From Vespa crabro (Eukaryota > Arthropoda > Insecta > Hymenoptera > Vespidae), in the NCBI RefSeq assembly GCF_910589235.1, contig NC_060978.1:3048377-3112376 (forward strand): a stretch of 64,000 bases of DNA. Reading direction: 5' to 3'. Positions within the stretch are counted from its first letter, which is position 1. Each line of letters starts with the position of its first letter. The notes under the pieces were generated by a model that was given only the letters and a program-made list of their open reading frames with translations, was not told where the DNA came from and did no database searches. The translations under genes were made by a program, and so were the position numbers. This document shows, in pieces, positions 51,252-63,438 of this stretch.

Positions 51252-51255
<4 letters not shown>

Positions 51256-52503
51256 GTATCCGTTTGACGAGAGACGATTCGAGAACGTATCGGTGGCATC
51301 GTACTTGCGCATTATTTGTTGGATGGCGACGTGCATGTAGCTTCCATGCGTGCTAACGCGCTATCGAATTTCGATTAATCGATTGGGCGGCCATTAAACG
51401 ATACCGCGGCAACGAGCCATTAATAAAAGAGCTTAATATTACGAGGATCGTCAAGGATAAAGATCCTGCTGGGCATGATTTCCACCTAGTCACTTGCAAT
51501 CCCACTCTCCTTTCTTTTAATTTTTTTCCCACCTTTTTTCGTTTCTTCTTTCTCATATGCTCTCTTCGCATAGGCGATGCTCTGATGAGCAAAGAAAAAA
51601 ATATAAGACGACGAAGAAGAAGGAAAAGGGTCGGTCTGCATTCTTCTGATTTTTCTGTTCGTTCCTCGAGAGCTTCCTCGCGTTTCCTTCGCAAAATGCT
51701 TCACATGGCCCGAATCTTCTTCTTTCCTTCTTACTTTGTCTATCTTTTCTTTTTTACCTCTTTCCTTTTTTTCCACCACCGAAAGGTTCACGCCCACTGA
51801 GCCATCTCTGCCGCTTTGTGACCCGTTGTTTCAACTTCGAGCCATCTTCAACGTCCGCAATTTCTTAAAGGTAACGTCAGCTCGCAGGGACGATATGCAT
51901 TTTTCCTTGTCCTTTGATCCGGCACGTTAAAAGCAAAAATCTTTCTACGTAAGAATAAAAAGCCGGCTGACTCATTTCGCGAAGCAATCGGGGTTCGTTA
52001 TTTTTTCTTTCTTTTTTTTTCCCCTTTCTTTCTTTCTTCCTTTCTTTTCGTACAAATATTCGCACAAAATTCTCCTGTACAAGTTGATTATTCAAGGCGG
52101 AAATGAGTAAGTAATAAAAAATATATTAGAAAAAGGAGATGGAAGAAACAGAATGCCATCGTGATCATGAATGCTCTTGTTTACACAAAATTTTTTTCCC
52201 CAATTTAATTGTAAAAATGACTTAATTACATTCCCAGACTCTTTCATTACGCACCCCGGTAAACACGCGCCGGCTCCATTTCACTTTATAATTGAGTTTG
52301 AAACTATCGTGGCGGTAACATGTAATCGGTAACGCGTAACAAACACAAACTAAGACGTGCACGGAGACACGCGTTCCTGGCACTGATCGTGAGTCGATAA
52401 TACTGCATAGACTGCATACCGTAAACGCATACTCGGTTTTAATCGCGTACGAGTGTGTACTCGAGACAACGAAAGAGTTAATTACGACATGTTACCTTTG
52501 CCA

Positions 52504-52556
52504 ACGAGTCGTATCGCTTCGAGTTGTATCGCTTTATTTGAGTTGTATCGTTTCTA
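52504..52556 (+). repeat. Three imperfect copies of GAGT(C/T)GTATCG
   Basis: GAGTCGTATCGCTT, GAGTTGTATCGCTT and GAGTTGTATCGTTT follow one another at spacings of 15-20 bases. The function, if any, is unknown. Confidence 0.75.
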
Positions 52557-52696
52557 AATTCTATATAAAAATATAAGGAAAAGAGAGAAAGTATTCAATG
52601 ATACCTATCGGTAATATAATTAGAACTAAAGCATCGTTGTCATTGTCGGCGTAGCCATTGACCGTGATAGTCGGACGAGGCAGGAAGGATATTCCG

Positions 52697-52775
52697 GATG
52701 CCCGTAATCCCAGAAGGCTACGTTATGTTAGCCTCAAAGCCCTTCTGGCACGTGCGTTGACACGTTAGCGGGATG
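52697..52775 (+). other. GC-richer hairpin-forming segment
   Basis: CCAGAAGG at 52710-52717 is the exact reverse complement of CCTTCTGG at 52741-52748. Inside the loop GGCTA (52717-52721) and TAGCC (52729-52733) form a second stem. The surrounding bases are more GC-rich than the neighbourhood. No known small RNA is recognised. Confidence 0.5.
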
Positions 52776-53519
52776 CTTGGTAGCTGCGAATTCTCGAACA
52801 TCCTCGGAAATGATCTTCCTACGATCGTCTCGATATCTTCGACGAGATTTACAAAAGAAAAATAATATAATATTTACGTTACCAGACCCTTATTCTAGGT
52901 CTTAGATGAATAAATTATAAATTACATTGTCGTAAAATCAATTATCTATAATATAGCTTCTTTTTTTTTTCGAACAATATGCAGGTAATATCGAAAGTAT
53001 TAATGGTCTATAGTGAATGTATTCCCTCCAACTTGCGGATATAGAAGATATACGAAAAAGGAAACTCGAGAAACTGAAGAGGATACTCTCGTTATGTGCC
53101 ATTAATGCCCTCGATTCTATATACACACACATACATTACATATATACATACGTATGTAACATAAGCATTGCTGATACGTTTTACCGTTTCCCATATTACT
53201 CGACCATTTTGCGAGACTTGTAGAGCTTAACCGCACAACTTCCAAATTGCAGCTGGTGCAACGAGAATCTCTGCATCTTATTAGGTTATCTAACGGTAAC
53301 AATCGTTAAATACTCGCTAGTCGAATACTAGCTGCTCTCCTTGTACGCCAGTGAGTTGGACCGTAACTTCGGGCGATGTCCAGGCTCGTTATAACAAACG
53401 AAGAGCCGAGCAAAAGCAAATTAGTCGGGTCTATCTCGGGTATCTGATTATCGTCGAGAACCTTTCTTCCCGTAGACAATACGCAACATACGTACACATA
53501 TGTATGTGTGTATATATAC

Positions 53520-53525
<6 letters not shown>

Positions 53526-53551
<26 letters not shown>
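53526..53551 (+). repeat. (AT)n microsatellite
   Basis: About 12 AT dinucleotides after a TACATATAC-rich stretch that starts near 53480. Confidence 0.9.
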
Positions 53552-55227
53552 ACGTTACGCTTATACTTCAAGATAATACACGCTTTTCTATACAAAGTTA
53601 TTGTCAATGATCCTTTAATTAAACTAAATCGCATTCGACGAGTATCATATAACGTATTGAGAGTACGCTCGCGTTCGTTATTAATTAAAAATACATACAA
53701 ATAATATAGCAGTAGCTCTATAATTTCGAAGCTTTTTGTTATAATTGGCATTGACATACGTATACACATTAGTCATGGTAATAATTTCAAATTCAAGAAA
53801 TGACGATCGATTCTATGGATCGTAGATATAAAGAGAACGTAAATACATACAACGCGAATCGTATCTTTGTTTCGAAAAGCCAATGATACTCCATCGAGAT
53901 CTGTCACTTCGAGATTCGCCTTGTTCACCGTATTTCGAATTCTCACTCTCTCTCTCTGTGTCCCTCTTTCTCAGGAGGGAATTCGCCACGGTCTGTCTAC
54001 CGAAACCCAATTGAAAACTTTGCATCGACCTATCTCTGTAAATCTTGTATTTGGACTATTTTCAAAATGCAATGCATTTGGTATCTACGACTTTAACGTG
54101 TTCGGTATTAAAAAGTAAAAAAAAAACAAAAATCTTATAGTCATTTTCTTATTTGTTCGGTCCTGTTTTTCCTATATTTTATGTTACTCTTTCTATGATC
54201 GATTTAATTACTTGTAAAAAGTATTGAAAAATTTTATTTGATATCGACGAAGGACCATAAACTCAAAGCTCACATTAGAAACCGATATAATTTGCAGAGG
54301 GTGCGAAGAGCGAAGGGACAGATTTTGGCAGTGTATGCGTATGGTTTTTCATTAGCCACAGGAAATTAACCGAGGTCCGCCGTAGTCTGTCTCCTTTCAT
54401 TCCCTGGAGTACTCTTGAAAGCGTTATTCCATGACGGTCGGGGCTTGAATAGTTGGGTGTTGATTCGTACGAAGTACTGCCATTGAATCTCGAAAATCGA
54501 CCTACACATTTGCATCGCTCCATGATGTAAACGAAACAAGCCTATCATTCTTTTTTTTCTTTCTTCCTTCCTTTTTTTTTATTCAATTTAAAATGCTCTT
54601 CTTCTTTTATAACTTATACGATTTATTAACGACGTCGATGGTCTGATAGTAATTATGGTAATAAAAATGCAAAGTCAAATGTCGATATATATTTTGGTTC
54701 GAATTAAAATACGAACTCGACATCGGAGCTACTCGAGCGAGGTTATTCACCCGATAGCAATTATTTTACGAATAATTGCTCCCAACTCGTTGCGAAGACG
54801 ATATTACTTATGTAGAGCGTATCGAGATCGGAAAAATTCAAATATACGAAGGCCGATATACGCTGAGAGCCAAAAGTGGAGGAAGTACGCGCGACGTGCA
54901 TTACACTTTTAAATCTTAATTATCAAGTCAGATTACGAGGAATTAATTTCGCATCGGTGCAACCGCCGCCTAATGACGTCCAAGTTGAAAATCGATTTAA
55001 ACGTTAATTCCGACGCAGGCTTTGCCTTTCCACCGGTCTTTCGATCTTACTACAATAAAGTCGTGAAATGTATTTTCTTTTTATACGAAATCGAAAATAT
55101 TCGAAAGTCTGTTCTTCGTTATTACGTTACGTGCACTTGTTATGAAAAGTTTTTAATCAGAAAGCGAAATCTCCTTCGCTCTTTCTTCCCATTATTTCAA
55201 CTATTTCTCTTTCTCCTTTTCTCTATC

Positions 55228-55254
55228 TCGCTCTCTCTCTCTCTTTCTCTCTCT
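55228..55254 (+). repeat. (CT)n-rich tract
   Basis: CT dinucleotides with one CTTT interruption. A similar tract with CCCT units lies at about 55720-55775. Confidence 0.85.
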
Positions 55255-55737
55255 ATAACGCTAGCTCTGGCAGCTTCACATTTCAGTCACCCTCTTTTGC
55301 ATCACTGCCACACGACCGCCCCCTTCATTTGCGAGGCGACAAGAGAGCTCCGTATTGCCCTGAAGCGCGAACGCAAAGAGAGAAAGAGAGAAAAAGGGAG
55401 GAAAAGTGGAGACGTGGTGGGTGGTGATGCGGACGAGGTAGAGGGCGACTTTGACTCGAAAGTGGGGAGGGGATGCTTGCGGAATGGTGGATACATGGGA
55501 AGGGACTGCGACGCAAGGGAGGAGAATTTGCATAATTGTTTTCAGTTTACCAGGGCGCCTTGCGCTAATGAAGAAAAATACGTCCTCGGCGTGCCGGCCG
55601 TGCAGAGCGATACGGTAACCACCGATATTCCTCCTCCGCTTTTTCTCCTCTTTCTCCTCCTCACCTCATTGCCACTCCTCACTTCATCCCACCGGTTCCA
55701 AGCCCTCTCTTGTTTTTCTCCCTTCCTCCCTCCCTCC

Positions 55738-55770
<33 letters not shown>

Positions 55771-56605
55771 GCTCTCGTTTGCTTGCTTTTACTCGCCAGT
55801 CTGTTCTTCCGACCCGTCGGCTTTTTAATGATTTATTAACGATAGTGCGAGACATAATTATTTATAATTAATTTTGTAATGAACGCCATCGAACGCGAAC
55901 CTTTCGAAACACTGCAATTACATACACGCGCGCGCATTTCAATCTATACGCGTTCTAACTTACTCTACCACAACGATATATCCCTCTAGTAATTTATAAC
56001 TTATAACGAGCGATTATCGAGAGATAAAACGTCCTTAACGAATATTACAATTATTACGAACGCCTTTGAGCCTTGGCAAGGATGAACGATGGTGGAAGAA
56101 AACGTTTTTTATAAAACTCCCTCTCTCTCTCTCTCTCTTTCTCTCTCTAATAACATAAGTAATAAGTACTTTCAATAAGTGTTCTATCGAGCGCTTTGAG
56201 TCACATTGTTTTGCGTTTGATTTTTACTGCAGATTACTGTGCGTGGAATGACGAGCGAGCGAGCTGGAAATCGTATTTACTGTGAAGGAAATGAAATTCC
56301 ACGTTATCACAGTAGTCGCGACTGGTGTGACCGTAGGCCGATGCTGGCAAGAGAGATAGAGATTGATAGAGATGAGAGAGAGAGAGAGAGAAGCGAAAGG
56401 GCACGCTGGGCGATCGTGTGCGAAGGGCGATAGGTAATTTCGAACGGATACCACGAAGGACTAATCTTCGAGCAAATCACGGATAGCGTATTGGAGCCGC
56501 GGGCGCGTAGTAGGACGTGCAAAATCGAAAATGTCTATCGATTTTGCGTCCTCCTACGTCGGTACGATACGACGCATGAGAAGGTGGATGAGTAAGAGAA
56601 GGAGG

Positions 56606-56650
56606 ACGAGGAAGAGAAGGAAGAGAACAAGGAGGAAGAGAACAAGGATA
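56606..56650 (+). repeat. Purine-rich 15-bp tandem duplication
   Basis: GAAGAGAACAAGGAG is repeated with a 15-base period inside a long polypurine stretch (about 56577-56655). Nearby copies of GAGGAAGAG extend it less exactly. Confidence 0.7.
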
Positions 56651-57207
56651 GAAGGGTGACCATCCACGTTTTAAACTCTCCACTAGATACGCCGGTCACG
56701 TGTAGTGTCCGCTGATACGAAAGCCGCATACAAAACTTTTTCACCCCTTTTCTCTTCTCGGCTCTTAGCCCACTATATATCTCTTCCTCGCCCTCTCGAG
56801 TAGAGCTCGCGTACTGAGAGTGTATACGTCACCATCACCAACGTGATGTTCCTATATCCCAATCCCTACATCCGTGAACGCATACTGCCACCCAGTCAGC
56901 TCGACGAGAAACAAGAAGGTCCCTGAGCAACGAGAGGTAGAGACACGTACACAGTATCCTCTTGCAAACAACATTTTAAAGAGAAGAAACGTTCGACTCC
57001 TTTGTTATACCCTTTTCTTATTTCTCTTTTACCATTCTCTCTTTCATCTTTTTCATTTTCTTTCTTTCTTTTTCTCCCATACGCGTTCTTGATCCCTTTC
57101 TCTCAATTTCATACCGACATACGTTCTACGACCCCTTCAACCTCTCACATCTCTTAACTCCGAGAATGATTTATTCGATTTTAAGAGCTATCCTTCATAG
57201 ATCCTTC

Positions 57208-57220
57208 CTGTTTTTTTTTC

Positions 57221-57251
<31 letters not shown>

Positions 57252-57257
57252 TTTTTA
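57208..57257 (+). repeat. Poly-T with C interruptions
   Basis: About 50 bases are T apart from a few C residues, with 20 or more uninterrupted T at the end. Confidence 0.95.
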
Positions 57258-58674
57258 TTGAAAACCTTCACTCATCTAATTTCTCGAGAATTTCATAGGA
57301 AATCTTTTGTTTCTTTCTTTCTCCTTTCTATTTATTAATGTAATTAATCGCTTATTATTATGTCATTATGATCGAATAAAACAAACAAACAAAAAAGAAA
57401 GAAAGAAATCGGCGATAATCGATCATCGAAAAAAATAATTCGCGATCAGCGAAAAACGTTCGTTACAAAAAGGACGGATAAGAGGAGAACATCGATAAAA
57501 GAAGAAAAAATGCTTAGAAAACAGCAGATTCAGCAACTGCGATGGTTTCTGCGAAATTACTGAAAATTCTCGTCGACTTTCACCATTCTGACCCTATCTA
57601 TCTCTATCGAATCATCCTGTCCGTCTCTGTCTCTTTCTCTCTCTGTCTCTTTCTCACTCACACCGATTTACTCCTTTCTTTATCTCTTTAGATCTGTCAG
57701 TCCGTTAGTTCATCCCTGTTCTCTCTTTCAGCGCTTTTTCCCATCTTCGTCTCTTTTAGATATTCGTTTCTCGTTGCCGAAGCGACCGAAGCGAGCTGAA
57801 TTAACGCGACTAAATAAGACCCTGCAAATGATCCATCTTAAAGATCTTACTAATTGTCAGAATGGATGGGGATTGGCGTTATATTGATTGCGACAAAGAA
57901 AGATAGAGAATTAAGAGATGGTAAAGAGATAAAAAGATCTAACGAAATTCTCGTAAAAGAGAATAAGAAAAATCAGAAGAATTAATAAATATTTAAGTTT
58001 CATTTCTAAAAATAAATCGTGCTGTTAGGATCTCCTTAAATTGAAAAAGAAAAAGAAAAAAAGAAAAAAAAGAAAAAAATGTTGAATTAAAAAAAAAAAA
58101 AGAAAAAAAGAAAAAAGTAGAAAGTACTTTCCGTTTGTCCGAACTCGGTCAATTTGAGCGTAGCTTAAAAATACTCTGCAAAAAATCATGGAACACTCAG
58201 TGAAACGATTCGATACTAGCGATCGAGAAAGAGAGAGAGAGAGAGAGATGCCACTAGCGCCTACGAGTTTCAGTCGGCGTGATCGAAGATTCGATAATCG
58301 TACTGAGATCGTCCACGACTGCGATACGCCTCGCGGCGTCCAATTACTGATCGGTAATTGGGGCAGAATTTCTGCTGAGCTCAAATTTGCGCTCTCTCGC
58401 TTTTGTCCGTCCTCCTCCTCGCACTCCCACGCTCATTCTCGCTCTCGCTTCAGCCGCTGCGGTCAGTAGCCATTGCTTCCTTGTTAATTAAAGCGATTAT
58501 ACCTGCTTTCATAGCACGAGATCGTACTCTCTTATCTAGTGGATATTTCTTTCTTTTTATTTCTTTTGCTCCTCTTTTTTTCTTTTACTTCGTTGTAAGT
58601 GCCTAACCTATCGTGTGTTTTCCACTTAGCGATTTCATCTGCCTTGAAACGAATGGACTATATATATCTCTCTC

Positions 58675-58711
58675 TCTCTTTTCTTTTTCTTTTTTTTTTT
58701 TTTTTTTTTTT
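58675..58711 (+). repeat. CT then poly-T tract
   Basis: A short CT run leads into about 22 T residues. Confidence 0.9.
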
Positions 58712-59428
58712 ATTATATCGAACTTCGGCCATTCGTAATTTTTCGAAACGTTAATAAATAGCTCTGCTTTATTTTCTTGACAGAGAGTAATACAGTAATT
58801 TTTGAAAATTATTTCTATGTGACTGCGATAAAGATTCCGCCATTATGAGCTAAACGAGCGATGGGAACGAGCGTTGTAATTATTTTCCAATTAATACATG
58901 AAAACGTGGGAAAGTTTGGAGAGCTTGAAAAATATGCAACGTCGTGCGAGTGCCTATGCGAGATAGCCGAAAATTACTCCCGAATCAGCCGTTTCGCGAC
59001 CCTCGAATTTATACCCCTCGAAGCACGCGTAACGGAGCGTATACAGTACGCTTTGGGGTGATTTCAGCGCGTGGCATCCCATTCTCAGCATCTGGTTGGA
59101 CGAACTTGCGAGATCTACCTTTCGCATTGTGATGTATCCGTCAATTCACGGAAAGTTCGTCTTCTGAAATACGAAAATTGACAGACGAGACAGATAACTA
59201 AAAAAAGAAAATTTTATTTTCTTATTATAATCGACGTAACGTAGCTATTTCGATGCTTCAAAGGTAACTGATTTGATTGCGATTATAATTTAACAACTAC
59301 GACCGAACGGATGGGAAAAATCTAAAAGAAAAGAGAAATATTTCCTTTGATCCGAGGCAATAATGTATTAAAAGGGCCACAATAAAGTTCCTTCTCGTCT
59401 GTTTAGAGTGGATAATTAATGACAGTGA

Positions 59429-59485
59429 AAGGGAGAGAGAGAGAGAGAGACAGAGAGTCAGAGACAGAGAGAGAGAGAGGAGAAA
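59429..59485 (+). repeat. (GA)n-rich tract
   Basis: GA dinucleotides interrupted by GACAGAGAGTCAGAGACAGAG. Confidence 0.9.
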
Positions 59486-59869
59486 GAGTGAAAGAGAAAG
59501 GGCGAGAGACTGAAACAGGGAATGAAGGGTAAGAGGAAGAGTACTCGTCGAATCAAAGGAACGAATCGGATCGGCATGCTCGCGGATCGTTCGTAGAGCA
59601 CGAATTTAATTTCCTCCGTCTATCCGGCGCACCGAGTACAGCCGAGGGAATCGGTAAGGGAACTAATTATTTCGTTGGCATTGGCTGGGGATGGTGAAAG
59701 ATGAAATGAATGAATCAATGGAAAAAAGCTTCCACTCTGGCTGCACGGCCATCCCTCCCATTTTCTCTCCTTCTCTTTCTCTTTCCATTTCGTGCAATAA
59801 GCGAAAGTTATTTTCCTGCAGTGCGGGTCCGTGCTTTCGAAGCCAACGGAGTGGGGAAGGGAGGAAAAG

Positions 59870-59871
59870 AA

Positions 59872-59945
<74 letters not shown>

Positions 59946-59952
59946 AGAGAGG
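59870..59952 (+). repeat. (GA)n microsatellite, long
   Basis: About 80 bases of GA with several AAAG interruptions. It forms a convergent pair with the CT tract at 60206-60263. Confidence 0.95.
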
Positions 59953-60204
59953 TAGCTCGCGATAAGCGGTTATCGGAGTGTAATTCAATTACGGGATCTT
60001 CACAGTGCCTGGAGCACCATTGTCTCGTTTTGCCAACCACCCTCTACCCGTTCGCACCCATGCCATCACCGAGGTAGATGCTGATTCGTTATCACCCTTC
60101 GTCCGCCGAGACACAATGGTGTTAAACAGAAGATAACCAAACTGATATTATAGTTATCAACCCGCTCCCGAGTTCCCCGTCGACAACTTTGTTAAGTCAT
60201 GTGA

Positions 60205-60205
<1 letters not shown>

Positions 60206-60259
<54 letters not shown>

Positions 60260-60263
60260 TCTC
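60206..60263 (+). repeat. (CT)n microsatellite, long
   Basis: About 28 CT dinucleotides with one CTTT and one CCCT interruption. Confidence 0.95.
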
Positions 60264-62499
60264 GCAATTTCTTTTTCTTTCGATTTTCTTTATCTTTATT
60301 TCGACTGTTTCTCGCTGAAAGTTTGGAAAAAGTCATAAAATCCATGTCGAATACATTCGGCTACGTGAAAGAAAGAAAATGCACGCTTATTCTTTCGAAT
60401 GTTTTTGCATAGAACGTCAATTAACGAAATAGATGGTAAAAAAGTAAATAGCAAAAGAAAATTCGCGCAAAGGGAAACTTCGTTGAATATATACAACGAA
60501 GAATTTTAAAATGCGAAACAGGTTCGAGTGAGTGGTACATGTTAGATGAGAGACGTAAATATTTGTTTACGTGAGTTATCATCAGTGACGAAAATACAAG
60601 AGGGAAAAGTTTCGCTTTTTCATCGATATTATTTCTTTCTATCCTGTAGAGATTTATCTTGTACAATATATATGCATGCATCATAGGTTTACCGAATGAA
60701 ATAATTTTTTTTTCCCTCCTCTTTCAACATCATTCTTCGTATTTCATCGTAATATTACATTGGTCATATAATAAACTCGTAGAATTATTTCTCTTTCATA
60801 CTCATATTCGTGCTACTTTCCCCTCTACTTGTTAACGTTTTATAAGAATTAGAAAGAAGTTATCGTAGCGAAAAATCGTTTACATTTAACGACTGCTTTA
60901 TCTTATTGAATTACGCATACGACGTTCAAGATAAAAAAATAATTCATTTATGTGCCGCCATATAGGTATACGTTTATTTCGTAATTAAAAATTATGCGAA
61001 CCTCCTAATATCATTTTAAAATAAACATGAATTGTTATGAATTATTTCATAAGGTTCGATATCTAGATATACGTATATATTATTTCTCACTTATATTTCT
61101 CATTCCTTGCAATATTTTAATCCGTTGTCGAGAGAAATCCTCTATAGGTTTGCTTTCTCGATTGGTGTTTAATCAAAACGATAAAGGAATCGATAAGAAT
61201 GCAGCTGCTTCGTTAGCGGGATTCAGAGAAAGAGAGAGAGAGAGAGAAAAAGGGAGGGGGAGGAAAGGAGATATCTAAGAGAAAGGAAAGAAATAAAGGC
61301 AAGCGGAAGGAAAATTCGAAGCTCGGTGGCGCGAAACTCTTTAATGACTCTGCCTTCTGACTTCTCTAGTTTTTTTTCCTCTCTTTTTTTCCTTTTTTTT
61401 CTTTTTTTTTTTTTCTTTCTTTCCTTTCTTTTTTCCGTGAGAGTACTGGCAAAGCGAGAGAAAGAAAAGGAAAAAAGTGATTGTAGACTAGCATAGAGAG
61501 TCCGGAAAAGATAATAGAAAGAAACACTTAACGCCAACCGATGTTGTATGCATAATCGTTGGTAGCTGTGTTTTAGAGAAAATTTATTTTTCGACTTACC
61601 ATTCCACTCACGAAATGCCTTCGTATTTTCATAAAAATAATAAATTATACGAAGTATCGAGTTAACGAGAAATTGGTGACTTTCTAAGAAGATTGTCGAT
61701 CAATATTACGTAACATTATATTTTACCAAAACAGATATTTTCTTTTGTATAATATAAAATACAGATAGTTCGAGTCGTCTAATTCTTCTAATGACTCGAC
61801 GGTGACCTCTCTTCAACGTTTCATTGTACATAACAACATTTCATAAACATTTTTTCGTCCGAAAAACGAACGAGCAAGCCTCTTACTTGTTATCGTTATA
61901 TTTAGAATAAAGAAAGTTCGTACGATTGAAAATTAAATGTTAGTAACAGTAAGAAGTGAAAAAAGAAAAAGATATGTTTCTCTTACCAGTCGAATTGCTC
62001 GATGTTATTTTTATTCTCGTCTACGTGCATTGACATACTGTTCAATAATTTATAATCAAGGATCAATTTATGTTGCTGCAACATCACACCTTCTAATGAA
62101 TTATCAGTCGTACTTATATATTGTAAGCAACTGTATAGTTATCGTCGCTCACGCACTTTCAAGCTTTTTCCCTCGTGATCCTTTGTAAAAGCTCTCAACG
62201 ATTTGCTGTAATAAATACATAAAATTTAGAATATTTTCGAAAACTTTCGACAAGTTTTCGTAGATAGCTATACCACTTTGTTATCAATGCTCGAATTAAT
62301 TCTCCGTAAACCAGAAACGGCAAATTTCAAGGAACGTGTTCCGTGCCGGGGCAAGTTAAAAACTTCTCGGACGGTCCGTATAATAATATTAAATTCTAGC
62401 CGAGTTATCTTCGCGTTTTTGTACCTTATTCGTTGCAAGCACGCGTATTTAATGAATCAAATCACGGAATGCCGACAAAAAAGGAAGAGAAAAATGAAA

Positions 62500-62523
62500 A
62501 AGAGAGAGAGAGAGAGAGAGAGA
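62500..62523 (+). repeat. (GA)n microsatellite
   Basis: About 11 GA dinucleotides. A (CT)n run follows at about 62692-62713. Confidence 0.9.
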
Positions 62524-63363
62524 TGGAGTTAGAGATAGAAATAGAGGGAGAGTGAGAAAGAAAGAGAGTGGGGACTCTGTGTTAGTCGAATGCAGAGGAA
62601 GCGGTAACGTATTTCAACGAACCTCGTGGTTTTCTGGAATATTCCAACGAACGTTTATCCAAGTAAACACAGTTTCTCTCTCCCTCCCCCTTCTCTCTCT
62701 CTCTCTCTCTCTCACATTTTTTCTGTTAAAGTTCATACACAGCTTACCCAAAAAATGAAGTAGATGATACATCGACGAGCACAATTGGAGGAAGTGGAAG
62801 AGTACCGAACTCGGTAAAGAGAAAATTCGAAAAGCGAGTTTAACAAAAGAAAAATGCAACTACGAGAAGCCGCAAGCACGATAATTGACCGGAACGAAAG
62901 TTTATCTCGATGCGAATGGAGCACCGAGGTAACGAACAAAGGAGCGAATGAAAGCTTGACGAATCGTTCGAACGTGTGAGAAGAACTGAGGAAGCCTTGC
63001 TATCTCTGGAAAGTGGTAGGGGAAATTTTAAGACCTTTTGTCCTGATCCTAATAATTGTAAACAAAGTACGGTTTATACGTGTATGTATATATGTATGTA
63101 TGTATATCTACATATTTACGACATCGTCCTTCGCTGTAATTTTCTTTTCTCGCTTAATCCATGTGACAATGCCTGTAAATATGTGTAAGAGACGAGATTG
63201 TTTTGTTTTCTTAGGCGTACGAAGATAAATTTCTCTTTTATTTCTTACACGGTATCCCGTGAAGAGAATATTATCCACTCGAAAAGATAGAAACTCGACG
63301 ATAAATTTATAGATGGAATATTACTGCTGACTTTAGCCGATCGAACATTTACATACGTACACA

Positions 63364-63364
63364 A

Positions 63365-63437
<73 letters not shown>

Positions 63438-63438
63438 T
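63364..63438 (+). repeat. (CA)n-(TA)n-(GA)n compound microsatellite
   Basis: CA to about 63377, TA to about 63412, then GA to 63437, with no spacer between the three. Confidence 0.95.

Larger units (their letters stand above)
48900..59400. other. Unique intronic sequence
   Basis: Besides the microsatellites listed separately, a purine-rich stretch lies at 56577-56655 and A-runs at 58040-58117. The longest open frame of the window (54973-55839, 288 codons) is here but is built largely from CT- and GA-repeat residues. No gene is recognised. Confidence 0.5.

Noticed and set aside
54973..55839. Longest open frame of the window, 288 codons on the plus strand
   Set aside because: Much of it is Ser-Leu, Phe-Leu and Arg-Glu-Lys runs coming from CT and GA tracts. 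No domain is seen, and CT-rich DNA lacks stop codons in these frames.
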